Below, in pieces: positions 23,331 to 31,655 of a DNA stretch of 38,399 bases (the first letter of the stretch is position 1; every line of letters starts with the position of its first letter). Both the position numbers and the translations under genes were made by a program. A model generated the notes under the pieces. It did not search any database and was not told the DNA's origin. It worked only from the letters and a program-made list of their open reading frames with translations. This DNA is from an uncultured Clostridia bacterium (GTDB lineage Bacteria > Bacillota > Clostridia > UBA1381): assembly GCA_910579415.1 (NCBI GenBank), contig CAJTUY010000018.1, positions 1 through 38,399 of the forward strand. The letters run 5' to 3'.

Positions 23331-23753
23331 ATGAGTGGGGGCATAGTAACTGTATCAGTATTTGGAGTATTTTTTTTCTTATACAAAGCAGTTTCAACTT
23401 TAATAAATTATATTTTGTGGGCTAAAAAAGGCTCTCGTTTTACTGGTAGAATTATTGATTTAACAAAAACCATAAATGCTTATAGTAAACATAAATCTCA
23501 GTCTACAAAATATACATATGAGATTGAAATTGATGGCGAAAAAAATCATGCTAAACTTATAGAGTTTACATCTAAAGATAAACCAAGCAAATATGATGTA
23601 GGTAATTATATTGATATATTTTATCGTCAAGACACTGGTGAGGTAGCAAGTATTGAAATGCTAAAAAATGAGTGTTTCGAATACTTTTTTATGATTTTTG
23701 TATGTATCGGTATAATTTTACTTTGTTTTTATATCTCAGTATATGTACTATAA
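23331..23753 (+). CDS. Two-helix membrane protein, DUF3592-like
   Basis: A 140-residue protein with one membrane helix near residues 4-30 (VTVSVFGVFFFLYKAVSTLI), a soluble beta-rich middle (SRFTGRIIDLTKT, YTYEIEIDGEKNHAKLIEFTSKDKPSKYDVGNYIDIFYRQDTGEVAS) and a second helix at about 115-138 (FFMIFVCIGIILLCFYISVYVL). The middle matches the pattern of DUF3592 proteins, whose function is unknown. The start at 23331 follows AGGAGG by 6 nt and a perfect promoter; a longer frame to 23295 would begin inside the -10 region. It is the only plus-strand gene within module 2 apart from the repressor and its end overlaps the convergent small gene by 6 bp, so it may be a passenger or an immunity-like gene. 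Confidence 0.75.
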   Translation: MSGGIVTVSVFGVFFFLYKAVSTLINYILWAKKGSRFTGRIIDLTKTINAYSKHKSQSTKYTYEIEIDGEKNHAKLIEFTSKDKPSKYDVGNYIDIFYRQDTGEVASIEMLKNECFEYFFMIFVCIGIILLCFYISVYVL

Positions 23754-23942
23754 TTTACTCATAAGTATAGTTTTCAGATAATACGGATTTATACTGTTTA
23801 GCATTTCCTGACGGATATATTCGTCATAACTATTGCTTTCTGTCGAATTATCTGGTATAATATCATCAGTGTCAATCACATTCGGCTGTCTTTCATCTGC
23901 TCCAACAGATGTGTCCAAGACAGTCGTACTTTTATTTGTCAT
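23748..23942 (-). CDS. Small acidic protein coupled to mobC
   Basis: A 64-residue protein (MTNKSTTVLDTSVGADERQP, then an acidic stretch NVIDTDDIIPDNSTESNSYD, ending SINPYYLKTILMSKL). The start at 23942 overlaps the mobC stop by 11 nt and has GGAG upstream inside mobC, so it is translationally coupled. The acidic, unstructured middle and helical end suggest a small adaptor. Position right after mobC hints at a relaxosome or regulatory role, which is only inference. Confidence 0.55.
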   Translation of the reverse strand: MTNKSTTVLDTSVGADERQPNVIDTDDIIPDNSTESNSYDEYIRQEMLNSINPYYLKTILMSKL

Positions 23943-24264
23943 TATTATCACACTCCAATCCATTGTAAGTTTTTGCGACAAGTTCAAGTATATCAAGAAA
24001 TTCATCACTGATTTCTGAACATCTTTCTATTCGCCGCAGTTCTGTTAAAATTTCCATCATTTGATTACGCAAAGCCTTGAATACTCTCGGATTACCCTGA
24101 ACAATAACATCGCGCTCTGATAAGCGTTTAATTATATAATCCTGCTTGTTAAGCCCTGACAGCTTCACACGTCTGTTTAAGTCCTCGCTTTCTTCCGGCG
24201 ATACTCTGAACGAAACGATTACATTTCTCCATCTGTTCTTTTTGTCAAGATTCTTTGCTGACAT
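23932..24264 (-). CDS. mobC: MobC-like mobilisation protein (module 2)
   Basis: A 110-residue protein starting at 24264, chosen because AGGAG lies 7 nt upstream. The N-terminal half is ribbon-helix-helix-like (NVIVSFRVSPEESEDLNRRVKLSGLNKQDYIIKRL). The C-terminal half has the MobC-like helix VFKALRNQMMEILTELRRIERCSEISDEFLDILELVAKTYNGL. It would bind oriT DNA with the relaxase. It overlaps the integrase end by 20 nt, so int, mobC and the small 23748 gene form one coupled minus-strand operon. Confidence 0.8.
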   Translation of the reverse strand: MSAKNLDKKNRWRNVIVSFRVSPEESEDLNRRVKLSGLNKQDYIIKRLSERDVIVQGNPRVFKALRNQMMEILTELRRIERCSEISDEFLDILELVAKTYNGLECDNNDK

Positions 24265-25342
24265 TTTCTTCATCTCCTATTCTGATATGATTTAATCTAT
24301 CTGCCATTTCCGTCTGAGTTGTAGGGAATAGATGAGCGTAACGGTATGTAATATCTATACTTTCGTGTCCTACTCGGTCAGCGATTGCAACAGCCGAAAA
24401 TCCCATTTCAATCAAAAGCGATATATGAGAATGACGGAGGTCATGTATTCTGATACGTTTTACTCCCGATGCTTTTGTACTTCGTTTCATCTCATTATAT
24501 AAGTAGCTTTTTGTTACTTCAAACAGTCTGTCATTCAGCTCTGTTTCATATAACAGATTTATATATTCCTGTATTTCCTCAATCAGAAAATCAGACATTT
24601 TTATAATTCTGTTGCTTTTGGGTGTTTTTGGCTCTGTTATAACATCTCTGCCTTTTAACCGTTGATATGCTTTTGAAATTGACAACGTGCCTTTTTCAAA
24701 GTCAAAATCTGATGGCGTTAGTGCAAGCAGTTCGCCCTCACGAATACCGCACCAATACAGAATTTCAAAAGCATAGTACGACATAGGCTTATCCATCATA
24801 GCTTCTGAAAACTTTTCGTATTCTTCTTGTGTCCAAAATTGCATTTCTCTGCTCTTTTCCTTACCCATATTTCCAACCTTTGCGGCAGGATTAGACGATA
24901 AACCATAAAATCTTACTGCATGATTGAAGATTGCGCTAAGCTGATTATGCAAGGTTTTTAGATAAACAGGTGAATACGGCTTTCCTCTATGTTTTGCATT
25001 CATCATTTCATTTTGCCATGCAATAATGTCTTTTGGACAAATATCGCACATCTTTTTATTTTTGAAATAAGGCAGTATCTTTGTCCGCATAATATGCTCC
25101 TTTGTATGCCAAGTATTTTCTTTGATACGCATTTTCAGATCTTCCGAATAAGTCTGTGCAAAACTTTCAAATGTCATATCCAAATCTGATTTTGATTTAT
25201 TAAGCTGCTCTCGCTCCCACGCCTGCGCTTCACGCTTAGTAGTAAAACCTCGTTTCTGCGATTGTTTGCGTTCGCCTTTCCAATCGGTGTAACGATATAT
25301 GGCTCGCCATGTATTTGTTTTTGAGTCCTTATATACCGGCAT
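24245..25342 (-). CDS. int: Tyrosine integrase of module 2
   Basis: A 365-residue phage-type integrase with an N-terminal AP2-like arm-binding domain (MPVYKDSKTNTWRAIYRYTDWKGERKQSQKRGF), a core-binding domain (about 55-155) and a catalytic domain. Catalytic residues: Arg201 (CGIREGELLAL), His300 and Arg303 (IHDLRHSH), His326 (VGHESI), Tyr335 (YRYAH). The start at 25342 is chosen for GGAGGT 8 nt upstream; it overlaps the excisionase-like gene by 14 nt. Integrases of this group often use the 3' end of a housekeeping gene. guaA ends 1.2 kb away, with TGTTGCCA repeats in between (26457-26475) that could be its arm sites. Confidence 0.95.
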   Translation of the reverse strand: MPVYKDSKTNTWRAIYRYTDWKGERKQSQKRGFTTKREAQAWEREQLNKSKSDLDMTFESFAQTYSEDLKMRIKENTWHTKEHIMRTKILPYFKNKKMCDICPKDIIAWQNEMMNAKHRGKPYSPVYLKTLHNQLSAIFNHAVRFYGLSSNPAAKVGNMGKEKSREMQFWTQEEYEKFSEAMMDKPMSYYAFEILYWCGIREGELLALTPSDFDFEKGTLSISKAYQRLKGRDVITEPKTPKSNRIIKMSDFLIEEIQEYINLLYETELNDRLFEVTKSYLYNEMKRSTKASGVKRIRIHDLRHSHISLLIEMGFSAVAIADRVGHESIDITYRYAHLFPTTQTEMADRLNHIRIGDEENVSKES

Positions 25343-25532
25343 TTGTACCACCTCCATCATCAAAGCACAGCTTTTTCAAAAAATAGTTTCTGTTTACCTT
25401 TCCGGCAATTGTGAGTTTGCCCATCTTTCTCAATTCAGCATTGAGTTCTCTCATTATTTTGTAAGCGTGGGATTTTGAAATGCCTAATTCTTCAGCAACA
25501 TCATCTGCCGTCATAAATTTGTTATTTACCAT
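25329..25532 (-). CDS. Excisionase-like HTH protein (module 2)
   Basis: A 67-residue protein with a helix-turn-helix (FMTADDVAEELGISKSHAYKIMRELNAELRKMG) and a short wing (LTIAGKVNRNYFLKKL). It is the first gene of the leftward operon that continues into int by overlap. By position and size it is the likely directionality factor; a plain regulator is the alternative. The promoter with built-in operators lies at 25728-25756. Confidence 0.75.
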   Translation of the reverse strand: MVNNKFMTADDVAEELGISKSHAYKIMRELNAELRKMGKLTIAGKVNRNYFLKKLCFDDGGGTNAGI

Positions 25533-25700
25533 TTTATATCTTCTTTCTATAATAATTTTTATTTTCGCCGTTCTATCCGATACAGTTTCCTGACAGGCAA
25601 CCTTGTTTGGCGCTGTGCCGTTATCTGTTTGACAAGATACGCTCGTTCTCCTGCGAGAAGTCTTGGCGGGATATATCTGTTCGGACGGTCATTCAATTTT

Positions 25701-25825
25701 TAAACTTATTTGTTTAAGTTTATTTGTATTATGCTAAACATTTATGTTTATGTCAAGAGTTTTGATTATAAAAATTAAACTTTTTTGTTTATATCATCTT
25801 GACAAGCACTAAACATATATGTTAT
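25701..25825. promoter_or_regulatory. Four-copy operator array between divergent repressor and xis-int
   Basis: Four 16-bp sites of form TAAAC-N6-GTTTA: 25701-25716, 25735-25750, 25776-25791 (all with perfect arms) and 25810-25825 (diverged right arm, GTTAT). The second fills the spacer of the leftward promoter and the fourth lies in the spacer of the rightward promoter, so one repressor can shut both. The rest of the 25533-25857 gap shows no gene. Confidence 0.75.
25728..25756 (-). promoter_or_regulatory. Leftward promoter of the xis-int-mobC operon
   Basis: On the minus strand TTGACA (25756-25751), a 17-bp spacer and CATAAT (25733-25728). The spacer contains a complete TAAACAT-TT-ATGTTTA operator. 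Confidence 0.7.
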
Positions 25826-25828
25826 ACT
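25799..25828 (+). promoter_or_regulatory. Rightward promoter of the module 2 repressor
   Basis: TTGACA (25799-25804), an 18-bp spacer and TATACT (25823-25828). Operator copy four lies between the boxes and into the -10, pointing to autorepression. Confidence 0.7.
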
Positions 25829-25857
25829 GATGGTAATATATAAACAGAGGTGATTTT

Positions 25858-26385
25858 ATGGCTATTGGAGAAAGAATACGGTTTATACGCAATCTGCGTG
25901 GTATGACGCAGAAATGGTTAGGTCTTGCAGTCGGTTTTCCCGAAAGGGCAGCAGATGTCCGTATGGCTCAGTATGAGGCAGGGACAAGAAAACCCAAAGA
26001 GAATTTAGTTAATGACCTTGCAAGGGTGTTAGAGGTTTCTCCGTCAGCCTTAGATGTTCCTAATATTGAAAGCTATGTAGGCTTAATGCACACTCTGTTT
26101 GCATTAGAGGATTTATATGGTCTTAATATCGGAAACATAAACGGAGAAGTTTGTTTGCGCTTAAGCAAGTCCAATAGTACAGCTTTTTCATCTATGTTCG
26201 ATATGTTCTCTGCATGGGAGGAAGAAGCTACAAAACTCCGAAAGGGCGAAATCACAAAAGAGGAATATGACCAATGGCGATATAATTATCCTAAATTTGA
26301 TACTTCAGGAAAGTGGCACAAAGTAATTCCATCACAAGAACTTAGCGATGCACTAATTAAATCTCTAAAAAAATCTAAAAGATAG
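25858..26385 (+). CDS. XRE-family repressor (module 2)
   Basis: A 175-residue regulator. Residues about 3-70 are a Cro/C1-type helix-turn-helix (IGERIRFIRNLRGMTQKWLGLAVGF, then RMAQYEAGTRKPKENLVNDLARVLEVSPSALDVP). The remainder is helical and ends in a basic tail (LIKSLKKSKR). This type is frequent on mobile elements of gut Firmicutes. It is divergent from the xis-int operon and very likely binds the TAAAC-N6-GTTTA sites in between. GAGGTG precedes the start. A terminator follows (26402-26441). Confidence 0.88.
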   Translation: MAIGERIRFIRNLRGMTQKWLGLAVGFPERAADVRMAQYEAGTRKPKENLVNDLARVLEVSPSALDVPNIESYVGLMHTLFALEDLYGLNIGNINGEVCLRLSKSNSTAFSSMFDMFSAWEEEATKLRKGEITKEEYDQWRYNYPKFDTSGKWHKVIPSQELSDALIKSLKKSKR

Positions 26386-26401
26386 CTTTAGTACATGATA
26401 A

Positions 26402-26441
26402 AAGAGCTAACCGATTACAAAAATCAGTTAGCTCTTATTTT
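26402..26441. terminator. Terminator after the module 2 repressor
   Basis: A 15-bp stem with one G.U pair: arms 26402-26416 (AAGAGCTAAC start) and 26422-26436 (GTTAGCTCTT end), loop ACAAA, followed by ATTTTTAT. Confidence 0.85.
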
Positions 26442-26456
26442 TATGAATAATTTAAA

Positions 26457-26475
26457 TGTTGCCAAAGTGTTGCCA
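26457..26475 (+). repeat. TGTTGCCA direct repeats, candidate arm-type att site at guaA
   Basis: TGTTGCCA at 26457-26464 and again at 26468-26475, one helical turn apart. They lie between module 2 and the 3' end of guaA. Short repeats of this kind fit integrase arm sites. The remaining 26476-26533 is AT-rich without a gene. Confidence 0.5.
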
Positions 26476-26533
26476 TTTTTAGCATCACACTTTCAAATAC
26501 TGCTTACCTATGCGGTTTATAATGCTTAAAGCG

Positions 26534-28066
26534 TTATTCCCACTCGATTGTAGCCGGTGGTTTACTTGTTATATCATAGACAAGACGATTTACGTGTTTT
26601 ACCTCATTTACAATTCTGTTTGATGCTCTTTCAAGTACATCATACGGTATTCTCGCCCAGTCGGCGGTCATAAAATCAGTAGTTGTAACAGCACGGAGCG
26701 CAAGAGTATAATCATAAGTTCTGCCGTCACCCATAACACCAACACTACGCATATCGGTTATCACCGCGAAATACTGATTTATACTCCTGTCAAGTCCCGC
26801 GTTTGCAACTTCCTCACGGAAAATTGCGTCCGCATCACGAAGGATTGCAAGTTTATCTTCCGTTATTTCACCAATAACTCTTACCGCAAGTCCCGGTCCC
26901 GGAAATGGCTGACGCCACACAAATTTTTCAGGCAGTCCTAGTTCTATGCCAAGCTGACGAACCTCATCTTTAAACAAATCACGCAACGGCTCAATTATTT
27001 CTTTAAAATCAACGTGTTCAGGCAATCCACCGACATTATGATGGCTCTTGATTACAGCCGCATCACCTGCTCCGCTTTCTATTACATCCGGATAAATTGT
27101 ACCCTGAACAAGAAAGTCAACCGTACCGATTTTTTTAGCCTCAGTTTCAAATACACGAATAAATTCCTCACCTATTATTTTACGTTTCTTTTCAGGTTCA
27201 GTAACTCCTGCAAGTTTACTCAAGAACCTATCCTGCGCGTTTGCACGAACAAGGTTAATATCAAACTGATTTCTAAAAAGACTTTCTACCTCGTCGCCTT
27301 CATTCTTACGCAAAAGACCGTTATCAACAAATACACACGTCAGCTGTTTTCCAACTGCCTTATGAAGCATAACTGCCGCAACAGAGCTGTCTACACCTCC
27401 GGATAGTGCGCAAAGGACTTTACCTTCACCGATTTTTTCACGCAAAGCCTCGATGGAACGTTTTGCAAAATCGCTCATTTTCCAGTCACCTTTACAGCCG
27501 CAAACATTAAACAGAAAATTCTTTAACATCTGCTGTCCCTGAACAGAGTGATTTACCTCCGGATGATACTGAACCGCATAAAGCTTTTTTTCTTTATTTT
27601 CATACGCTGCACACGGACAGTCCTTTGAATGTGCGGTAATTTCAAACCCCTCAGGAATTCTATCTATGTAATCAGTATGGCTCATCCACACAACTGTATT
27701 CTTATCCACACCGTCAAAAAGCAGACTGTCTGATGTTGTAATTTCTATTTTTCCAAATTCACTGACAGGAGCAGACGTAACATGTCCGCCCAAAGAATAC
27801 GCCATAAGCTGAGAACCGTAACAGATACCCAAAATCGGAATACCAAGTTCAAAAATCGCCTTATCATAATGCGGTGATTTCTCATCATATACACTGTTTG
27901 GTCCGCCTGTAAAAATTATACCCACAGGGTTCTTTTCCTTTATTTTTTCAATAGGATTTTTATATGACATAACTTCACAATACACATTGCACTCACGCAC
28001 ACGCCGCGCGATAAGCTGATTATACTGTCCTCCGAAGTCAAGCACTATTACCGTTTCATTCTGCAT
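26534..28066 (-). CDS. guaA: GMP synthase (glutamine-hydrolysing)
   Basis: A 510-residue cytosolic enzyme that aminates XMP to GMP with glutamine and ATP, the last step of guanine nucleotide synthesis. The class I glutaminase domain (1-190) has the triad Cys82 (GICYGSQ), His168 and Glu170 (YHPE). The ATP pyrophosphatase domain (about 195-395) has the PP-loop LSGGVDSSVA (221-230). The C-terminal dimerisation domain ends with the invariant KPPATIEWE. Length is normal. The last codons, on the minus strand ATCGAGTGGGAATAA, are a known integration target, and the accessory island starts directly after. GGAGG lies about 8 nt before the start. No purine riboswitch is seen in the 65-bp gap to dtd. 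Confidence 0.98.
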   Translation of the reverse strand: MQNETVIVLDFGGQYNQLIARRVRECNVYCEVMSYKNPIEKIKEKNPVGIIFTGGPNSVYDEKSPHYDKAIFELGIPILGICYGSQLMAYSLGGHVTSAPVSEFGKIEITTSDSLLFDGVDKNTVVWMSHTDYIDRIPEGFEITAHSKDCPCAAYENKEKKLYAVQYHPEVNHSVQGQQMLKNFLFNVCGCKGDWKMSDFAKRSIEALREKIGEGKVLCALSGGVDSSVAAVMLHKAVGKQLTCVFVDNGLLRKNEGDEVESLFRNQFDINLVRANAQDRFLSKLAGVTEPEKKRKIIGEEFIRVFETEAKKIGTVDFLVQGTIYPDVIESGAGDAAVIKSHHNVGGLPEHVDFKEIIEPLRDLFKDEVRQLGIELGLPEKFVWRQPFPGPGLAVRVIGEITEDKLAILRDADAIFREEVANAGLDRSINQYFAVITDMRSVGVMGDGRTYDYTLALRAVTTTDFMTADWARIPYDVLERASNRIVNEVKHVNRLVYDITSKPPATIEWE

Positions 28067-28131
28067 TGTTCTTCCTCCATAAGTTATTTTTTATAGTATA
28101 ACATTTTTCTACAAAGTTTTCAACATTAAAT

Positions 28132-28572
28132 TTACTTGCTTTCCAATATAATTGTAACAGGTCCGTCATTCGTCAGCGTAACCTTCATATCCGCGCCAAA
28201 CTCGCCTGTTTCGATGTGTATCCCCTGCCCTTTTACATACCTGACAAAGCTTTCGTACATCTCGTTTGCTCCGACAGGTTCCATTGCATCGCCAAAATAC
28301 GGACGCCTGCCATGCGAGCAATCGCCGTACAGAGTAAATTGTGAAATTACAAGCATACTTCCGCCGACATCCGTCAAGCTCAAATTCATTTTATCATTTT
28401 TATCACTGAATATCCGAAGATTTATAATTTTATCGGCGATGTACTTCATATCCTCGTCAGTGTCACCGACACCGACACCCAGAAGCACCATTAAACCATT
28501 GCCGATTTCTCCGTTTATTTTACCGTCAATTTTAACATCAGCGCCTGTAACACGCTGAACCACTGCTTTCAC
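28132..28572 (-). CDS. dtd: D-aminoacyl-tRNA deacylase
   Basis: A 146-residue Dtd protein, which removes D-amino acids and mischarged glycine from tRNA. It has the N-terminal MKAVVQRVTGADVKIDG, the nucleophile-site motif SQFTLYGD (about residues 78-85) and the cross-subunit NDGPVT motif near the C-terminus (about 136-141), which together form the proofreading pocket. Length is normal. Its start overlaps the ABC-F stop by 4 bp (ATGA type), so the two are translationally coupled. In many Clostridia dtd lies after relA; here it does not. Confidence 0.97.
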   Translation of the reverse strand: MKAVVQRVTGADVKIDGKINGEIGNGLMVLLGVGVGDTDEDMKYIADKIINLRIFSDKNDKMNLSLTDVGGSMLVISQFTLYGDCSHGRRPYFGDAMEPVGANEMYESFVRYVKGQGIHIETGEFGADMKVTLTNDGPVTIILESK

Positions 28573-30473
28573 ACCTCATACCCCCGTTCTTCAATTGTAA
28601 TTTGCAGTTCTTCCCATTCTTCAAGCAGTGTTTCAAGCTCTGCATTTTTCAACTCTGACTGCTCCGACAGCTCCGCAAGCTTAGTAAAATCAGCCGTATT
28701 TTCAGGCTTTGACATTTCATCATTTAAGCCGCTGATTTCATTTTCCAGTTCTTCAATAAGTTTCTCAACCTTTTTAAAACGATTGAGGATTTTGCGTTTT
28801 TCCGACTCCTGACGCTTCTGCTCCTTATAATCAAGAGCATTATCCGTTGTCTTCTTTTCCGACTTTACTGCCGAACGGGCAGTAAAGCTGTCATAGCCGC
28901 CGGTATGACTTTCAACACCGTTCGGAGTAAGATACAAAATCCTGTCAGCAAGCTTATTTATAAAATAACGGTCATGCGATACCATAAGCATTGTTCCGTC
29001 ATAACCTGCAAGCGCGCTTTCAAGCGCCTCACGCGACTCAATGTCGAGATGGTTTGTAGGTTCGTCCATAACAAGTAAATTTACGCTTCTGAGCATAAGC
29101 TTTACAAGCTCTACTCTTGCTCTTTCGCCGCCCGACAATTTATGTATCTCTTTAAACACGTCCTCACCGCGAAACAAAAACACAGCAAGCGCATTCCTGA
29201 TTTCCGTCTGCGTCAAGTTCGGATACTCGTCCCACACCTCGTCAATAACGGTCTTATCCATACTGAGATTTTCCTGTATCTGGTCATAATAACCGACGTG
29301 TATATTAGCACCGATTTTATATTCACCATCCGTCTGGTCATACTCACCCATAATTATTTTTAAAAGTGTGGTTTTTCCGCAGCCGTTAGGTCCCAACAGA
29401 AACACCTTCTCGCCTTTTTTTATAAGCATATCCACGTCCGAAAACAGCTTGTTTTCACCAAATGCCATCCCCAGCCCTTCTGTTTGCAAAACGTCCTGTC
29501 CGCCGCCTGCGCACGCTTTAAATGCAAAACGCATGTCTTCACGTTCAGCATCGGGTACGACAAGCGTTTTTTCCAATTTGTCAATAACCTTTTGTTTACT
29601 TTCCGCAGTGATAAAATTCCTTTTCTGTCCCCAGCGTATCTGCTGCTCGACTACGCCTTCCAGACGCTTTATCTCTTTAATTGTGTTATCATAATTGCGC
29701 TGCTCCGTCTTCTTATCAATTTCACGCTGAACCATATATTCGCTGTAATTTCCATTATAGGAACGGAAACGCATATTTTCAAGTTCAAAGGTTTTATTCG
29801 TTACTCTGTCAAGAAAATAGCGGTCGTGAGATATTACAACAAACGCGCCGTTATAATTCTTTAAAAAATCCTCCAGCCATTCTACCGATTCAATATCAAG
29901 GTGGTTTGTAGGCTCGTCAAGCATAAGCAAATTCGCATCCGACAGTAAAATCTTACCTAGCGCGACACGTGTTTTCTGTCCCCCCGAAAGCTTGTCGACA
30001 CTGAGATTAAATTCATCTTCGGAAAAACCCAGTCCTATCAGCGTGCTTTTCGCTTTTGATTTATAATAAAAACCATCAAGCTCCGCAAAACGCTCCTGTA
30101 ATACTGTCTGTTTTTTTATAAGCTCGTAAAGATTACCGTTTTTATTCTCAATATCAAAACGGATTTCATCAAGCTGATTTTCAATTTCTATTACCTCCGC
30201 AAATACCGAAAGCAGCTCCTCCATGATGGATTTGCTGCTGCCATTTACGGAATATTGGTCAAGATAGCCTATTTTAAGCGATTTATTTTTAAAAATTTCG
30301 CCTTCGTCATAGTCCATATCACCTGTTATTATTTTAAAAAGAGTAGATTTACCTGCACCGTTTGCGCCGACAAATCCGATTTTATCGGAACTATCTACGC
30401 TGAACGACACATTTTCAAAAAGCGTTTCGTCAAGAAACGTCTTTTTTATGTTACTTCCATTTAGTAATATCAT
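28569..30473 (-). CDS. ABC-F family ATP-binding protein
   Basis: A 634-residue soluble protein with two ABC cassettes and no membrane segment. Cassette 1: Walker A GANGAGKST (36-44), signature LSGGQKTRVAL, Walker B LLMLDEPTNHLD. A linker of about 80 residues (WGQKRNFITAESKQKV, the P-site tRNA interaction motif region). Cassette 2: GPNGCGKTT, LSGGERARVEL, LLVMDEPTNHLD. A coiled-coil C-terminal extension (about 545-625). This is the layout of ribosome-acting ABC-F factors of the YdiF/Uup type. They rescue stalled or antibiotic-bound ribosomes; a resistance role cannot be assigned by eye. It precedes dtd with 4-bp overlap and follows the SLH gene by 9 bp. Confidence 0.95.
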   Translation of the reverse strand: MILLNGSNIKKTFLDETLFENVSFSVDSSDKIGFVGANGAGKSTLFKIITGDMDYDEGEIFKNKSLKIGYLDQYSVNGSSKSIMEELLSVFAEVIEIENQLDEIRFDIENKNGNLYELIKKQTVLQERFAELDGFYYKSKAKSTLIGLGFSEDEFNLSVDKLSGGQKTRVALGKILLSDANLLMLDEPTNHLDIESVEWLEDFLKNYNGAFVVISHDRYFLDRVTNKTFELENMRFRSYNGNYSEYMVQREIDKKTEQRNYDNTIKEIKRLEGVVEQQIRWGQKRNFITAESKQKVIDKLEKTLVVPDAEREDMRFAFKACAGGGQDVLQTEGLGMAFGENKLFSDVDMLIKKGEKVFLLGPNGCGKTTLLKIIMGEYDQTDGEYKIGANIHVGYYDQIQENLSMDKTVIDEVWDEYPNLTQTEIRNALAVFLFRGEDVFKEIHKLSGGERARVELVKLMLRSVNLLVMDEPTNHLDIESREALESALAGYDGTMLMVSHDRYFINKLADRILYLTPNGVESHTGGYDSFTARSAVKSEKKTTDNALDYKEQKRQESEKRKILNRFKKVEKLIEELENEISGLNDEMSKPENTADFTKLAELSEQSELKNAELETLLEEWEELQITIEERGYEV

Positions 30474-30482
30474 TTGTTACCT

Positions 30483-31571
30483 CTAATATTGTTTCATAAC
30501 CTCTATCATATCAAGAATTTCATAACCGTAATTTATATTAGGACACCATCTGCCGCCTAATTGTTCGATAAATTTCACTGTACCTGCCCACGCAATTGTT
30601 TTTACTACATAATACCTGTCGTGCGGCTCACCTACGGGTGCAAGCCCTACATATGCGCTCATATGGTTGAAGTGTGCGCGTATACCATCATCGGGAGTAG
30701 CAAACGTTTCATGGTCTTCGGTTCTGTCACCCTCAGGACTTTTTATTTTAATTCCCGCCCAGTTGTTCATCTCGGGCAAAACCGCGCCGCCGTACTTACC
30801 GTAAGCCGTTTCCTTGCCTGCCTGCGCGTACATAACCTCAGGGCGTATTCCGAAAATTTCACCGTATTGCCAATATACAGGCGCGGCGTTTATAAAGCGT
30901 TCATGCGCGCCGCAAGCTTTCGCCCATTTCTGAGCCTGCTCTACCGTTACCTGCGCATCACCCGTTATAGGCGTTTTACCTGCCGACGGATTTATTACGC
31001 GATAAAGGAAGGTGCATGCCTCCGCGCGGGTCAGCAGGTCATTTGGTCTTATATATCCGCTGTCGCCGAGCATATACAAATTCACCACTGCCGTTTCAAG
31101 CCAGTTCTTATAAGCGTCGTCAGCCTCCTGAGCGTCGGAAAAGCTGTAATTTGTAATAGTATAGCTGTCTGCCGCCTTTGCCCCCGAAGCTTTTACAAGG
31201 GTAGCCGCAAATTCTGCACGCGTTACGTACTCACCGCCGTTAAATTCGCTTCCTCGCTTCGGCATACTGTTGAATATGGCTAATTCATACGGATAGTACC
31301 AGTCGGTAGTTTTGACATCGGTAAAATCCACCTTTGAAACCTTCTTTAAGCCAAAGGTATCAGTAAATATTCTTGCCATCTGAGCGCGTGTAAGATTACC
31401 GCCCAAATCAAGCTCGCCGAATTCGTCACCTGATATTATACCGTTATCCAGACAATACTGAACACCATCCTCAGCCCACTCATACTGCGGCAGCCGTGTT
31501 GCTGCAACCGCACCGACAGTAATTGAACCAATCATTAAAGCTGTTAAAACCGGCAAAACTGTTTTTCTCAT
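30483..31571 (-). CDS. SLH-domain cell-surface glucosaminidase
   Basis: A 362-residue exported protein: signal peptide (1-24, ending AVAA), three SLH repeats (about 27-85, 86-145, 146-195; LTRAQMARIF, VTRAEFAATLV, LTRAEACTFLYRV) and a C-terminal glucosaminidase-type lysozyme domain (about 225-355: AQAGKETAYGKYGG, MNNWAGIK, FATPDDGIRAHFNHM). The Glu in AGKETAYG is the likely catalytic acid of this family. SLH repeats bind secondary cell-wall polymers, so the enzyme should trim peptidoglycan while held on the wall. The neighbouring dacF fits a cell-wall role. Confidence 0.92.
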   Translation of the reverse strand: MRKTVLPVLTALMIGSITVGAVAATRLPQYEWAEDGVQYCLDNGIISGDEFGELDLGGNLTRAQMARIFTDTFGLKKVSKVDFTDVKTTDWYYPYELAIFNSMPKRGSEFNGGEYVTRAEFAATLVKASGAKAADSYTITNYSFSDAQEADDAYKNWLETAVVNLYMLGDSGYIRPNDLLTRAEACTFLYRVINPSAGKTPITGDAQVTVEQAQKWAKACGAHERFINAAPVYWQYGEIFGIRPEVMYAQAGKETAYGKYGGAVLPEMNNWAGIKIKSPEGDRTEDHETFATPDDGIRAHFNHMSAYVGLAPVGEPHDRYYVVKTIAWAGTVKFIEQLGGRWCPNINYGYEILDMIEVMKQY

Positions 31572-31655
31572 TATAAAGATACTCTCCTTCCGGATAATAT
31601 TTTCCTATGATATATTTTACACTAAAGTCCTGCCGATTTCAACTGTTTTAATAAA

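Noticed and set aside
25533..26533. CRISPR array from the repeated TAAAC sites
   Set aside because: The repeats are 16-bp palindromes at irregular spacing within promoters, with no cas genes.
28067..28131. Purine riboswitch upstream of guaA
   Set aside because: The gap is only 65 bp, with no purine aptamer core or terminator.
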